NCBI GenBank assembly: GCA_015680685.1
Contig: MNCI01028897.1
Location: 92,580-156,579, forward strand
Length of the DNA: 64,000 nucleotides
Direction of reading: 5' to 3'
From: Gnetum montanum
Taxonomy: Eukaryota > Streptophyta > Gnetopsida > Gnetales > Gnetaceae
Of this stretch, positions 1-12,120 are shown piece by piece. The notes under the pieces are model-generated. The model worked only from the letters and a program-made list of their open reading frames with translations, searched no databases and had not been told where the DNA came from. The position numbers and the translations under genes are program-made. The first letter of the stretch is position 1. Each line of letters starts with the position of its first letter.

Positions 1-795
1 TCATCTCATGTTATGTGTGAAACACAAGACACTGGCTGCTACACTCATCTCATGTTACATGCAAGATATAGGATGCTCCCTAGGAATAGGGTGTAGCATG
101 GACACTTAAAGAATATCGTGAAGATTGTAATCCTTGATCTTGCTACCTTGACTATGCTTTGGAGCATAGCAGGAGGAATAGCCTCAAGGGTTAGAAAATT
201 TACCAAATGCCTCTTCCATGCTGAGCTAGCTTAACACTTAGGCAGAATATGTCACTAAAAAGTGTGCTACACTAGCTATGATCTAGAGTGTAGTAGGGGC
301 AATGGGAGCATAACACAACACTTCAAAAATTCTAGAAAAATGGCCATTTTTTTGTTGGCTACGCCTGCTATGCTCTAGAGTGTAGCAGAGCATAGTAGCT
401 ATAGTGCTAAGCGTAGCATCTATGGTGTCAAGCATAACAGCTACAATGTCACTATAGAGCATAACAACTATAGTGCTAGGCATAGCACAACACTTAGAAA
501 ATTTTTTGCAGCTACTGTTGATACTTAGAAAATTTTGAAAAATAATCCTTCATGCATGCTACATTGGGGAGCATAGCACCAACACTTAGAAAAATTTATT
601 AAGTTTTAACACTTAGAAAAATTTGTAGAAAGTGCCATCATTCTAACACTTAGAAAAATTTTGTAAATTTGGTAGTTGGAGCTGACTACACTCAACACTT
701 TAGAAAAATTTTGACAAAGTGCCATCATTTTTACACTTAGCCAAATTTTTAGTTGAGATGTTGAGACCCAAAATTTTGTGGTGTTTCATAGACAA
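1..795. repeat. Degenerate short-repeat block, CACTTAG / AGCATAG type
   Basis: The stretch is built from two recurring words: one around aacacttagaaaaatttt, and one around gctatgctctagagtgtagc and its variants. No coding frame is recognisable. The last 130 bases or so, ending in gacccaaaattttgtggtgtttca, match the end of a similar block near 23025. They also match, reverse-complemented, the start of a block at 31173. This suggests a shared terminal or LTR-edge sequence of one repeat family. The family assignment is inference. Confidence 0.6.
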
Positions 796-1631
796 TTAGT
801 GGTAATGATAGTATTGGTCCTATTGGAAATGTTGTGGGACTAGGGGCTCATTCAGTGGTACAAAGGTGAAATTCCTCAATAGTTCATAGTACCTATCATG
901 TCATTGGTGGGTAATTTTTTATACTCATTTCTGTTCAATTTTCCTAACTTTCAAGAGTTACTCTAGTAGTTCAAAGGGTTTCATTAGTAGCAGTGTATAC
1001 TTTGAGTGATCCTTATGCTCAAAGTTGGGCTTAAGGTGGACCTTGCTAATGTAGGTGAGTTCATGCCAATGGTTGTAGCTTTGTGAGTTGGGACCTTAGG
1101 TTACTTAGCCATTAGGCCCCAGTTGATCACTTTTGTGCTTGTGCCCACTATTTCCACTATTGCATTTTTCTTGTGTGCATGTTGGCTTCAGTATGCCATG
1201 TAGGGTGGGTCATTAGTAGCCTAGGCTACATCTTCTATGCATTTTGTTTGGGCAAAGGCTTGGCTAAGAGACTTTGGGGCTAGGTAATATACTTTGGACT
1301 TGATGAACCCAATCACTACATCCTTGAAGATGACTAGTAGATGCATCTCTGCTAGAGGTTCATGCATCTTGCCCAATGCAACATTCTAGCATTGAAGGAA
1401 TTTTGACATGGGCTCTACGGACCACTACTTGACTTGCATGAGTTGGTTCAGGGTTGCTTCAAGATTTTTGTTCTACCTAAATCATGTCACAAATTGTCTT
1501 ATGAGATCCTCCAAAGAAGAGTTTGAGGCCTTGGGTAGTGCATGGTACCAATCTAAGGCCTTGCCAATAAGTGACATGGGAAACATGCACATGATGGTAT
1601 GTGGCTAGGCATGAAGGAGCAGGCACTTGGA
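796..1631 (+). other. Retroelement internal remnant, unrecognised
   Basis: No gene can be supported here. A 66-codon open stretch at 1408-1608 matches nothing I know. The position directly before a polypurine tract and an LTR-like start suggests the decayed 3' end of an LTR retrotransposon interior on the plus strand. Confidence 0.3.
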
Positions 1632-1800
1632 TCAAAATGTGGGGGGGTGTTAGACCCCAAAAAGAAGTTTTATTAATATTAAAAATGTATTAATTATGAT
1701 AACTTGAATAAGTCATAGGGTTAAGGGGAAGGGGGAACTAAGATAACTATGAATGAGACTTGGGAACAACCTCAAAAATTAATAATTATAAAGGAGGAAA
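1632..1800 (+). repeat. Polypurine tract and start of a 3' LTR
   Basis: The sequence aaaatgtggggggg is followed at 1648 by tgttagacccc. A G-rich polypurine tract abutting TGTTAG is the usual 3' LTR junction of plant LTR retrotransposons. The right end of the LTR is not visible; the minus-strand LINE remnant follows within a few hundred bases and may have disrupted it. The end coordinate is a guess. Confidence 0.45.
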
Positions 1801-2049
1801 CTTGATCTGGGGCACTACTAATCATCCAAACAAACTGAGTTGTTACAAGAGAGAATGAAATAAAATTAGATGAGGCAAAGAACTCTTAGTTAAGGATAGA
1901 GAGAGTTCCAATGGTGACTCCATACAACAAAAAAGGAAAGCTTCCATGCAAAGATTACTAATGATGAGTGTTGCTAGAATGCACAGGTCTTTCCCAAGGT
2001 TGTAGGAGATGAACCAACTAATGACTATCTAGATTGAACTTGGATACTG

Positions 2050-5000
2050 GAGATGTGAGTTGGAAATGAATGAGGCAAAAGATCTGCAACTTCTCCAACT
2101 TGGAAAGTAGACATTTATTAGAATAATCTATGCTTTAAAATATAACATTGCATCTTCACTTCCAAATATAATATAAAATAGTAAGCCTAAAAAATTTCCA
2201 CAGAAAATTGAGAGTAGCAGAAGTTATGTTCAAAAAGTTGAATATGACATCAGCTTGAGATAGCTTGTATGATGGAAAACTTTGGAAGCCCACTCCCACA
2301 CATGGGATCAAAGTGACAATGTCAAAACACATGGATAAAGTCATATTTTCAACCATAGAGAGAGAAATTGGGATTGGGAATCCCAAGATATTCTAAACAT
2401 TTACGAATAGGAAGACCATGGTGGAGGAGATACCAAAGGAATTGCTTAATTTTGCGGAGGGTCAGAAGTTTTCAAATACATTAGAAGAGAGGGATCCAAA
2501 ATGTTATAGAATGTTGTTTATGCCAAGACGTATTGTAGCATTGAATGACCTTGGATGGGTCGTGCATAAGGTGAAAGGGGAAAAATGGGCAGTAGGATAA
2601 GAGCTTAATCACATTAAGCCATTGAAGGCCATGAAAAGGTCTTTGCACGGTAACATCAAGTTGCCAATGACCATGGAGAAAGGAGTAAATTTGGACTAGG
2701 AAATGGTTCATTGTAGCCAACTCCCCATACAAATTATTAAACTCAACCCCCAAAATCCAATGACTAGCTTACTTAGACAATTCAAGGAAATGAAACCCTT
2801 TCGATACCAAGAGGTAGCCACCTTAGCATTTGTGATGGCAAGGGGAGCAAGCGATAGAGGTAACCACTATGAACACAATTGACATAGGATAGTAGGATTG
2901 ATCTTGATGTTATTCTAGTCTATGTAACTGTGTAGAATTTTCTAGGCCCTCTAGATTCTCTCGAAAACATGAGATCTAGGAAGAATGATAGTGAGGGGAA
3001 AAAAGGTCCAATTGAAAAAATGGATGCCTTTCCAAAAGTTCTTGTTTTTAGGAAATTCTTGATGAAGCCCTAATTGGAGGAGGGTCCCAATAATATCTAA
3101 GGAATCTAAATGTTGTACCAACCACTTAGCAACCAAGGTAATTCCCTGCTTAAAGAAATTCAAAAGACCTAAGCCACCATTATTCTTGGCGAGAGTAACA
3201 ATGTTCCAAGTGACTTGATGAAATCCTTTTTGAGAATCGTTGGTGGATCACATAAAGTCACAAAATAACTATTCTAGCTTCTGGTAGGCAGCTTCAGAGG
3301 GGGATGAACATGAAAAGTAATACACATGGGTTGATGCACATATGTACTTACATATGAGGTATTTACCCACAAGTGTGAGAGGTTTAGTCTTCCATGTATC
3401 AAATGTTTTTTGAATCCAACAAATAACTTACTCCTAGAGAATAGAGGTTGAACCTCTAAAATGAAAAGGGATTCCAGAATCTTAATGATGTCTTGATCCT
3501 AAAACTGCTTCTAGTTATAGTTGGTCACATGTTTATAATTGTCAATAAAGCTATAAACAGAGAATTTATTCCAATTTATAGTGGAGCCTGCGAGTGTGCA
3601 ATATTGCTTCACCCTTGATAAGATGTAGCGCAAATTGGCAACTTTGTTTTGAATTAGAAAAAAGGAGTCATTGGCGAAGTGCATATTGAGAAGCTATTGT
3701 TGAGAGGAAGAAAGGCATACCCTAGTGAGAACTTTAGTTTGAATGTCCAAGTTAATCTAATGACAAAGAAAGTCTACTACAATGATAAAGAGATAGGGGT
3801 GAGAGGACAACCTTGTCACACTAACCTCTGGATTGGAAAGGGAGAGGTAATTTCGAAGGTAGTGGCTATTCTTGTGGTAGCATCTGAGAATAATCATTTC
3901 ACCAAATGTAAGAACTTAGGTCCAAAACCAAGTTTGGTCATGGTCTGCAAGATAAAGTCCCATTTTATGTTTTCATAAGCCTTGGTGTAATCAAGTTTCA
4001 CTAGGAGAATATCTTGTTCATCATCCTTAGCCCACTTAAGACCTTCCCACGCTATAACCACATTGTCTAAAATATGTATACAAGGAACAAATCTTGTTTG
4101 CTAGGGAGATATGATCTGGCCAAGAATCTTTTTTAGCTATAAGGCTAGGCACTTGGCCCAAATTTTATAAACCACATTGAGAAGAGTTATGGAATGCCAA
4201 TTAGAGATATTGGTAAGATCCCCAAACTTAAGGAGGAGATGAAATACCCCTTGGTTTAGCTTGGGCCCAAGGGAACCCATTAAGATAGCCTCATTAACGA
4301 TCTATAGAAGATCATTTCCCACCAAATCCTAATGATTTTGGAAAAATTCCATGAGGAAACCATCATAACTAGGAGCCTTTCCCCAACTTAGCTTGGAACA
4401 GGACACTTGTAGCTCCACCAAAGTGACATCAGCATCAAGACTTTGCAGCATAGTGGAATTGATAAGGCGAGGATAATTAGGGGTGGAAGCCTTGAATGAA
4501 GATATGTCCATTGGGGTAGTTGTAAAAAGGGTTTCATAGTGATTTTTAAGAAAAGAGAGGATACAATTATGGTCAGTAATGATGGTACCATCACTAGAGA
4601 TTTTTTCTATAGAATGTGAAGGGGAAGTAGTATTGAGATACTTAAAAAATTCCTTACAGTGTTCATCTTGAATATTCAACCAAGTGAGACGACTTTTAGT
4701 TAAGGTGCTTTATGCTCAATACACATCCTAATGTTGAAAGGCTAATCATGCTCTAGCTAGCTCCTCATGAACTAGAATGTTAAAGGGATCTTAAGCTAGT
4801 CTATTACTGAGATGTTTAATAGTGAGGTGAATTTTGTTGTATCCTTGTCTAGCCCAAGTAGCCACTGCCTTACCATATGAATAAGCAAAGTTCCACACTC
4901 AACATAAAGCATAATGCCACCAGTTAATCCATCCCACCTGATTTATGGGCCTAGGTTTAACATTCCAAAGGTTGGATAGATGAAGTTGGGTAGCAATAGA

Positions 5001-5774
5001 GGAAAAATAGTTGTTGTGTAGTCAAAAAAGATTGAATTTCTATTATTTAGGGCTGCCATGAATCTGGATAGATATGGATATAGGAAGATGGTATGATAAG
5101 GTGGCATGGTGATGAACCATAGTAGTGGAGAAGGCTTGCCAGAATGAAAAGGTGGATAAATAGAACCTATCTAACCTACTGTAGATGCGAGCTTACCTAA
5201 GATAGAGATTGCTCCAAGTAAATCTATGGAGGGAAATGCACGTAGAGGTGTCTTCCCTATTAGGAAAGTAAAACCTTTTCTTAAAGGCAGACTAGGTCTA
5301 ATTAATGAAATTGAATAGTTGAAAAAACACCCCTCTGAGCTTATCTTGAGAAAATTTGACCATATTAAAATTGCCCCTAAATATCCAAGACACTAGAGGA
5401 AGAGAATTTGCAAGTTCTTTCCAAAGGAGAGCCTGTTCTATGGAGTTTTTTGAGGAATAGATCAAGCAAAGTCCAAAAGTACCATGCAAGGAGGAGAAAG
5501 TGGCCTAGGAAACTCTGTGCCTAGAATTGGAACCAGTTTGAAAGATTTTAGTTTTCTAGTAGGGTGAAAGAAGAATGGTAGCACCTCCTTTCCCACTTGC
5601 ATGGGATGTCACTAGGATTGAGGAATGAGGAAGAAACCAATAAGTAGAAAAGGATAGAAGGTCTGCTGAATCATTAATTTCTTGAAGGAGAATGAAATCA
5701 AAGGCTATATTAAGACTAGAAATAAAGTTTCCCGCTCACTTCCATTGAAGTCTAATAGTAAGGCCTCGAACATT
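2050..5774 (-). pseudogene. LINE ORF2, endonuclease and reverse transcriptase, broken
   Basis: In an active LINE this protein nicks the target and copies the element RNA. The endonuclease begins with NVRGLTI near 5774-5762 (the expected Trp before it is a stop), then FILLQEIND with the catalytic Glu, GKGGATILL, and a GDFN box changed to GNFN (in 5489-5298). The linker STLTKSRLTWLN near 4710 leads into the RT start at 4679-4329, with SWGKAPSYDGF as a variant of KAPGPDGF. Next come KAYENIKWDFI and QGCPLTP near 3975-3790, then a frameshift. The catalytic FADD box is FAND at 3678-3667. Downstream are NNGGLGLLNFFKQG near 3190-3140 and an IWK...NVIF tail near 2160-2100. Multiple stops and shifts make it dead. 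Confidence 0.85.
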
Positions 5775-6843
5775 TCATGAAAAAAGGTTCATGGAGAATC
5801 AAGGGGCATTTCAGTTGAGAGGCCAACAGAAGGTTTGAAAGTCAAAGTATCAACTCCCATTGTTCCTAATAGGAGGGAGAAGGAGTTTTTGGTGGGGATA
5901 GGGGCCATGGAAGTGTTTAGTGGAGAGGTGTTGGAGGAAGGAGTAGAACTATCTACCACAAACTCATCCATCGAAACTATGTCCTTCACTACCTTCGAGA
6001 GGATGACCTGGGAGGAGGTGTGAGTACCAAACTATTGTTTTGGTAGCTTGGAGGAGCTAGACTAAGAGGAGGATTTTGGAGCTATTAGGGAAGGAGATCC
6101 AAACTTGAAGGGTTCTAAGGGTGGGCATAATGGTGTGATTGGGGAATGATTTTTTTTGAGATGCTAGAAGTTTTTTCTTCCCAGCTAGGATGGGGACACG
6201 TCGATATATGATGCTTAGCCCTATGACAATAGCTACATGAGTTTGGAAGGTAAAATTAGTCTACTTTTTTAGTGAAGCATTTTCCACTAGTAGCAAGGGT
6301 TAATGAGGTTTTCTGAAGAGCTATATTAAGTTTAATATAATACTAGCAAATTTGAGTTCCATTGATCACCATACAATGATCAGAAATAATAGGACCTAGG
6401 GTGCTCACAACATTCCTCTTAATAGATAAGAAAATAAGTGGAATATTAGGCAATTCCATGTAACAGGAATTATATTAAAAGCCAAGTCATTTACATTAAA
6501 GTAAAATCTCTAGGCATGTGCTATTAGGGTTACATTTCATGTTTCAAAAAGTTTTCTAGAGAGGCTTCTCAACCTGAGAAGCATTAGATAATTCCACAAA
6601 AATGAAATTTTGAGCATAGTATTAGGTATGAGAACCCTAAATGCCTTGCAGCTCAAGGAGGCTTTGGACTTGAGTGTATATACTTGGGAACCTTGGTAAA
6701 AATCCCATGATTTGAAAAAAAATAAAACAAGTTGCAAAATCTTTGAAAATTACTTCAAAAATATCATATGGTAAAAGGAAATCAATTTGAGGTAAGGTAG
6801 AGGAACTTCCCTAAGGAAGAGAAAAACCTAATGAATCCACCAT
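5775..6843 (-). pseudogene. LINE ORF1 (DUF4283-like plus CCHC zinc knuckle), broken
   Basis: In plant L1 LINEs, ORF1 encodes a nucleic-acid-binding protein of the retrotransposition particle. The likely start ATG is at 6843-6841 (MVDSLGF). The middle part, around 6250-6700, has the pattern of DUF4283 proteins: an FHFCGII-like segment, then a segment reading SIKRNVVSTLGPIISD. A textbook zinc knuckle CX2CX4HX4C (CSYCHRAKHHISTC) sits at 6237-6196. The C-terminal stretch at about 5989-5789 is rich in Ser, Thr and Pro and looks like a linker. Several in-frame stops interrupt the frame, so it is a pseudogene. ORF2 follows immediately downstream. Confidence 0.75.
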
Positions 6844-7719
6844 TGTGACTCACTAACCCACAAAGTAAGCACAGCAATGGCAAGAACCATTGTACCACAA
6901 CCTAAACCCTAGAGAACATCCCAGCCAATAGAAAATTCCCCCACTACCAAGACACCCTATATAGCCAACATAGTACAATGAAGCCACATTGCCTATTCAC
7001 TATAGCAACATAGAGATGCCCAACCCTAGCTCTAAACTACCATTGGAACTGTAGCACTATAGCAAAGAAAACGATAAGGAGCCGCACTTACAACAATCTT
7101 TAAGGGAGGCAATGCAACCCCCATCCATCATGGGGAAGGCCTAGAATGCCAAGGCCTTGGACAATGCTTCAGAAAGAAAAAATTTCCAAGAAAACTAGAA
7201 ATTGTGACTAGGGTTAGCAGGTAAAGTCAAAGCTCCCCTACTCCCCAGCAAACACTGGGTGAGCAAGGAGCGATCATAGCATCAAGGGAGGTAGAGTGAA
7301 AGAGTGCTCAATGGCATAACAACATCCAACAAAAGCAAAGAGCACCAACAGTTATGGGAGCACCAATAGCTCATTGTGGTGCATGTTCATTTTCTCCCAT
7401 CAACCCTTAGCCATTCCTCATGAACAAAGGATACTGGTTTCACATTGAACATGATATCATCAACAATTCTTCCTGACCAATAGTAGCACTGATGCATGCC
7501 ATGGAGTGCGAGTGCACCCACCAACGTGATTCCATAGCCAAAAAATGGATCTGTAGAGGCACCAACAAGTTAGTGTTTATGTGCAACAAGCGTTTATGTG
7601 AACTTGGATGGAAATGTGACCAAGTGTGCATTGGGATTTTCTTTACCATTGTATTTTGTAAGTTGACGTAGCTAGACCCTAGTTGGGAGAGTTAGGGGTG
7701 GGATTGTAGGACATATGGG
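6844..7719 (-). other. Putative LINE 5' leader
   Basis: This lies upstream of the ORF1 ATG and ends at the gypsy LTR. No coding similarity was seen on either strand. It is assigned to the LINE leader only by position; part of it could be older flanking DNA. Confidence 0.3.
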
Positions 7720-8519
7720 TGTTGGCAAATTTTGGCCATTTCATGGAATAGGTTGGCATGATAAAATTGGTTAAAGGTTTTTGCAGTTTGATAGTTGGAG
7801 AAGTGGTAAAAATTTCAGTTTGAGAGAAAAAGAATAAGAGTTAAAATGTAGTTAATAACAACATTCTTTTAATTTAAGAGAAAAAATATAGGAACACCAT
7901 TCCTCAATCAAGCTTATAAGTCTCCACTGATGAGTACAGGACCACCAACGTGTTGCTTTCCCTCTATAATTATGAGCATTGCATTTCACAAGGCAACAAT
8001 ATAGATATATATATTATGATCCACTGGGATTTACTGATGAATATCCTGATAAGCTCAATGCTTTCTTTTCATCTCTATCAAAACTAACCAAAGTCTAGCT
8101 GGATTATGAAGGAATTTCAATTTCTATATGCATCATTTATATGGTATAAATCTGTACCAAATCAAAGAGCATCTCAAGTAAAATTGGTTTTGTATCCATT
8201 TCATTCTTGGAAAGCATATCTCTACAGCAACACAAATTTAGCAGTCCGGTGCAGGCTGAAGTTATTTCTCCTATGAAATTTAGGAATATATCATCTAAAA
8301 TTTCATGGCTAAGCATGATATTTTTGTTTGTAATGGAAAAGAAAAAGTGGAATTCCGCGTGATGTAGAAGGTGGTCCACATTATTGCAAGGGACCACGGT
8401 ATGTGAACCAAATTTCACGGTACCAATCAAAGCTGAGCATAGAAATCCATTATTCCATAGCACAACTCTAAATAATATGTGCGCTACAAAAAAAAGAAAC
8501 ATTCATATAAAATGGCAGA

Positions 8520-8772
8520 AATGGGATTATCTAAGGGTCGCACTAGCACTTCGTCACTGGAGTTATCATTACCATGGTAGCCATACTCTGTAATCACGCT
8601 GGTCCAGTTCATTACATTCCACTTGGGCATTTCGTCGAACACTTTTCCTACGAACTCCATTACCTTTGATTTTGAATATGTCCTGATAAAGCCTGATGCA
8701 TATAACAACATGCTCATGAAATCTAGATTTCATGATCTATGCATGAATCTAGGCACCAAGTTTCGAGTTGCA
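8520..8772 (-). pseudogene. Captured PPR (PLS-type) gene fragment in the 5' LTR
   Basis: Pentatricopeptide repeat proteins bind organelle RNAs in plants. On the minus strand, antisense to the retrotransposon, the frame ending near 8484 contains VGKVFDEMPKWNVMNWTSVI, the hallmark of the S/L repeats of PLS-type PPR proteins. A segment reading LGA-stop-IHA lies just upstream, near 8772-8740, but in a different frame; it matches the usual LGxQIHA element. Only one or two repeats remain, with a frameshift and a stop. The same fragment occurs in the 3' LTR, so it was part of the parental element and not a later insertion. Confidence 0.7.
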
Positions 8773-9743
8773 AGTGGTGTGGGGTGGCTTCTCAAACTTT
8801 CCCAATGAACGTGCTCTTTTGGAGATGGCCCGGTGACCCTACACGAGCCTGATTGAGAGCAACATCATCATGGTGCCCATGACCCTACCCAGTATGAACT
8901 TCATCTTCTGGAGCTTAGACCCACCTCTGCTACAAATGTGTAGGTATCTGACTAGGTTCCTACATCCTAGCCTCCGTATACTAGGGTGCTCTCAGAGATG
9001 GCACATGGTGGTAGCAACTGAACACCACACAGCAACATTACTAGATGCAATGGTAGGGCCTTGTTTTGCGATGGTAGTTGATATACAGTTCTGAATGAGA
9101 TAAGCACTAGGAATGGGGTAGAGCATGTGTCCATTTCTCTAGGTTTTGCATAGGGACAAGGAAGGAAAGAAACAAGCCAGCAGTTGAAGAATGACTGACC
9201 AGTTGATTAATCCCCACTGTTCTAGTAACTGTCACCTATAATCCACACAACAATAATTTATTAGTATGTTGAGTTTGAAGATAATAAGGTACAAAAAGGT
9301 GCAAATGTAGATGATTTATTTATATAAGCTTGCAAGGATTGGCTTTCTTGATCTGAAAGACCATGTAGCCACCACCACCAACATCTACACTAAGCTGGAT
9401 GTTGAATTACTTTCTTACTACTGCTTGTCCGCGAAAATTACTAGGGCTTTGTACACAGTGGGTGATGATATTTGACAATTAAAATCCTAAACAAGATAAA
9501 ATGACAATTGTATGGAGCGCTTATATTATGGATATCTTGGCTTTATTTCTTAAAATAATTATTGAGGTTGTGAATTATAAAAATATATATATATTTGAAA
9601 AGAAACATGCCAATGTTAGCATGATTTTCTCCTAACTTCATGTATAAGTTATAACTTCCTAACTTGTTGGGAAAGTTATAACTTCCTTACTTGGGAGAGA
9701 AGTTACCCAAGATATTTTGGAATATCTAACTACTTATGAAACC

Positions 9744-9753
9744 CTATAAAAAG
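9744..9753 (+). promoter_or_regulatory. TATA box of the 5' LTR
   Basis: The sequence is ctataaaaag, identical at 19571-19580 in the 3' LTR, with conserved flanks. Transcription would start about 30 bases downstream, inside the assembly gap. Confidence 0.7.
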
Positions 9754-9760
9754 GCTTCAG

Positions 9761-10006
9761 NNNNNNNNNNNNNNNNNNNNNNNNNNNNNNNNNNNNNNNN
9801 NNNNNNNNNNNNNNNNNNNNNNNNNNNNNNNNNNNNNNNNNNNNNNNNNNNNNNNNNNNNNNNNNNNNNNNNNNNNNNNNNNNNNNNNNNNNNNNNNNNN
9901 NNNNNNNNNNNNNNNNNNNNNNNNNNNNNNNNNNNNNNNNNNNNNNNNNNNNNNNNNNNNNNNNNNNNNNNNNNNNNNNNNNNNNNNNNNNNNNNNNNNN
10001 NNNNNN
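9761..10006. other. Assembly gap (246 N)
   Basis: This is unknown sequence within the 5' LTR. The corresponding part of the 3' LTR runs from about 19588 to 20068, around 480 bases, so the gap is probably under-sized or the left LTR has a deletion. Confidence 0.95.
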
Positions 10007-10737
10007 TGAATCTCAGTCGTATTTCAGTCAAAAATTGTCAAGTATTTTAAATGTTCTATTGAATGCAATTGTTGACATTCATTATCTAGCCAAAATGGAG
10101 TCTTGTATGTGATAGTTTATGCAGTAATTTTTGGGTAGCATAGTAGGATTGTCTTGAAGAAATTGCTTATTTGAGCCTTGGAAGTTTGAACAATTCATAG
10201 TTATTGAATTTGGAATAGCCTTATTGTGAAGTGTTTACTCATATCATTTTACCTTGTTTAAACATTTGAGATCTTTACATAAATCTACTTTTCTGTTCTC
10301 TTCTTTCTATTTCCATTGAATCTTGCTCTCTTTCTAGTTTTCTTGTGGAACTATCTCTTTCTCTAGGAAAACTTAGAAGTAGATTCGTAGAGTTGTGCTC
10401 AAATGTTTTTGCAAAAATTTATTTGTTACAAGTAGATATTATAAGTACTGCATAAACTAGGTAATCAAATAGAATAAGAACTCTCAACAACTCTCAACAA
10501 CTCACAATACTTTGCAAAGTTGGTTGAATCTCTTTAAGATAAGTCAGTTATAGTTTTACACACAACCCAATCTTTTTATTTTTTGCAACAACACAACGCA
10601 ACAACACACACACATCTCACATTAACTACTGAGTCTATTTGGAGGTAACTAGGCCTTAGTATTACCAAGGACCAGCAAGCACCTAAATCCTATTCGAGAA
10701 CACTCATTGGTGGTCACATCCCAAACGATCGCCAACA

Positions 10738-10765
10738 GTTCTTTTAGTGCTAGAAGGAGGGTTGA
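10738..10765 (+). promoter_or_regulatory. Candidate primer-binding site region
   Basis: Directly after the LTR end comes gttcttttagtgctagaaggaggg. A tRNA primer site is expected here; the segment tagtgctagaaggaggg would be one if its second base were G (TGG start). I cannot name the tRNA with confidence. Confidence 0.4.
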
Positions 10766-10862
10766 AAATTTACCCTCTAAGTTCATAAGCCTTATAATTT
10801 TAGCACATTAGCCATTCTTTGTTACTATAAAGGCTTAAGAAATTAGATACTATTTTTAGTTC

Positions 10863-11693
10863 ATGACCAAGAAGATTGATAGTTTGGAAAATTTAAAAGT
10901 TTCAAAATATATTCTTGATTATAAGATAGATTCTTCATCAGAAGAAGAACAAAAGAAAGTTTTTAAATTGGGAACAAGTAGTGGAGTGAAAATTAGAAGA
11001 TCAATAATATCACTCATTATATCTGGTTTATCGATTTATAAGAGAAGATTTAGAAAGTCTAAGAGTTCAACTATCCAAAGGAATAGGATGGAAAATCCTT
11101 GGCAAAGAGTTACACTATTAGGATTTCAAAATTACAATGATATTCCTAAGGTAGTTTACAAATATTTTTCTAATCCTTTCATTCCTAGAAAATCTTATTT
11201 AGCTGAAAAATATATTCACATATTTGAGTTAGCTTTAGCTCATGCAAATATTCAACATCAAGATCAAGTTTGTAGGTTGTTTGTATCAAATTTAAAGGAT
11301 ATGTTTTAGATTTGGTATTTGAACTTACCAAGTAATAGTATTACAAGTTGGGATGACATGAATAATATTTTCTTAATCTAGTTTGGTAATCAATTAGATC
11401 AACAACAACTATATCGTGAGCTGATACAAGCTAAGCAAGGAGTTAAAGAGTTAATTAGATATTTTAACATCAAGTTTCAATGAATTTGTTTACTCTTTTA
11501 AAGACAATATAGGCCATCAGAAGAAATGCTTAAAGAAACTTATCTTAAGGTTGTCAACCATAACATTTCAATTTGGTTAAGGAGAACTCCAAACTTAACT
11601 ACACTAAATGATTACTTTAGTGAAGCTATACAATTAGAAAAAAAGTTGAACTTGAATTCTGAAGAAAATATTGCAATTCAAAAAAGAGGATAA
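10863..11693 (+). pseudogene. gag: Gypsy gag, broken
   Basis: Gag forms the retrotransposon particle. The frame starts at an ATG at 10863 (MTKKIDSLENLKVS) and stays open for 148 codons. It then continues in the same frame through several stops to 11693. The core has the retrotransposon gag pattern: YLNLPSNSITSWDDMNNIF (after 11310), then FGNQLDQQQLYRELIQAKQG and ELIRYFNIKFQ. The N-terminal 100 residues are basic and Ser-rich, with no domain I know. No CCHC knuckle is visible. The stops at 11307 and after LI, KFQ and LLF prevent a full-length product. Confidence 0.85.
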
Positions 11694-11709
11694 AGAGTTA
11701 TAATTCCTA

Positions 11710-12120
11710 TGTAAGATTTAGCTCAATTTAAAGCTTTAACAAGTTCATCTCATGTTAAGATAGAGCAAGAACATGAAAAAGTAGAATCTGAAAAAGGACA
11801 ATTAATGAGAGATATGTCTAACAAAATAGTGAAGCTTGAAAAAGCCTTAGCAAGAGTTAATATCAAGGAAGGAAAAATAGAAAGCATAAACATCGAGATA
11901 CTATGTTAGTAGAAGATGAGGATGAAAGTGTCCTAATTGTATCCAACATTCTTGATATTGAATCTAATAATGAATTATCTAGTGTTCATTATGCAAATAA
12001 ATCTTCTAACAATGGATCTAGCGATACTTATTCTCTATTAGGTTCTGAAAAAGATATGTATTTAGATTAAGAATGTAATAATACTAAGGAAAATGGATAT
12101 ATTCTCTGATCAAAAGAAAT
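11710..12120 (+). pseudogene. Gag-protease linker with coiled coil
   Basis: The conceptual translation around 11710-11905 is charged and heptad-like (KIEQEHEKVESEKGQLMRD, then KIVKLEKALARVN). It is followed, after a frame change, by an acidic Ser/Asn-rich stretch to about 12060. Coiled-coil linkers between gag and protease are common in long gypsy polyproteins. Two stops close the first part near 11905. The role is inferred from position. Confidence 0.5.

Larger units (their letters stand above)
1900..7719 (-). mobile_element. Decayed plant L1-type LINE
   Basis: Read on the minus strand, this region gives in order an ORF1 with a DUF4283-like region and a CCHC knuckle, an APE-type endonuclease, a reverse transcriptase and the C-terminal GGLGL / IWK tail region typical of plant L1 LINEs. 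Frames are broken by many stops and shifts. The 3' end lies somewhere near 1.9-2.05 kb; no poly-A tract (poly-T on the plus strand) remains. The 5' limit is taken as the start of the gypsy LTR at 7720. The family call is firm, the exact ends are not. Confidence 0.85.
7720..10737 (+). repeat. 5' LTR of the gypsy element
   Basis: The LTR begins tgttggca and ends gccaaca, an inverted pair fitting TG...CA termini. It matches 17519-20739 almost throughout. U3 is about 2 kb and contains an antisense PPR gene fragment; a TATA box is at 9744. A run of 246 N (9761-10006) covers the start of R. Total length is about 3.0 kb with the gap as drawn. Confidence 0.93.

Noticed and set aside
3679-3978. Plus-strand open frame of 99 codons
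   Set aside because: It lies opposite the LINE RT, whose minus-strand motifs (KAYENIKWDF, QGCPLTP, FAND) explain the sequence better.
8137-8502. Minus-strand open frame of 121 codons in the 5' LTR
   Set aside because: The corresponding 3' LTR region does not keep it open and I recognise no domain; it only adjoins the PPR fragment.
9736-10050. Open frames spanning the N gap
   Set aside because: They are artefacts of unknown bases.
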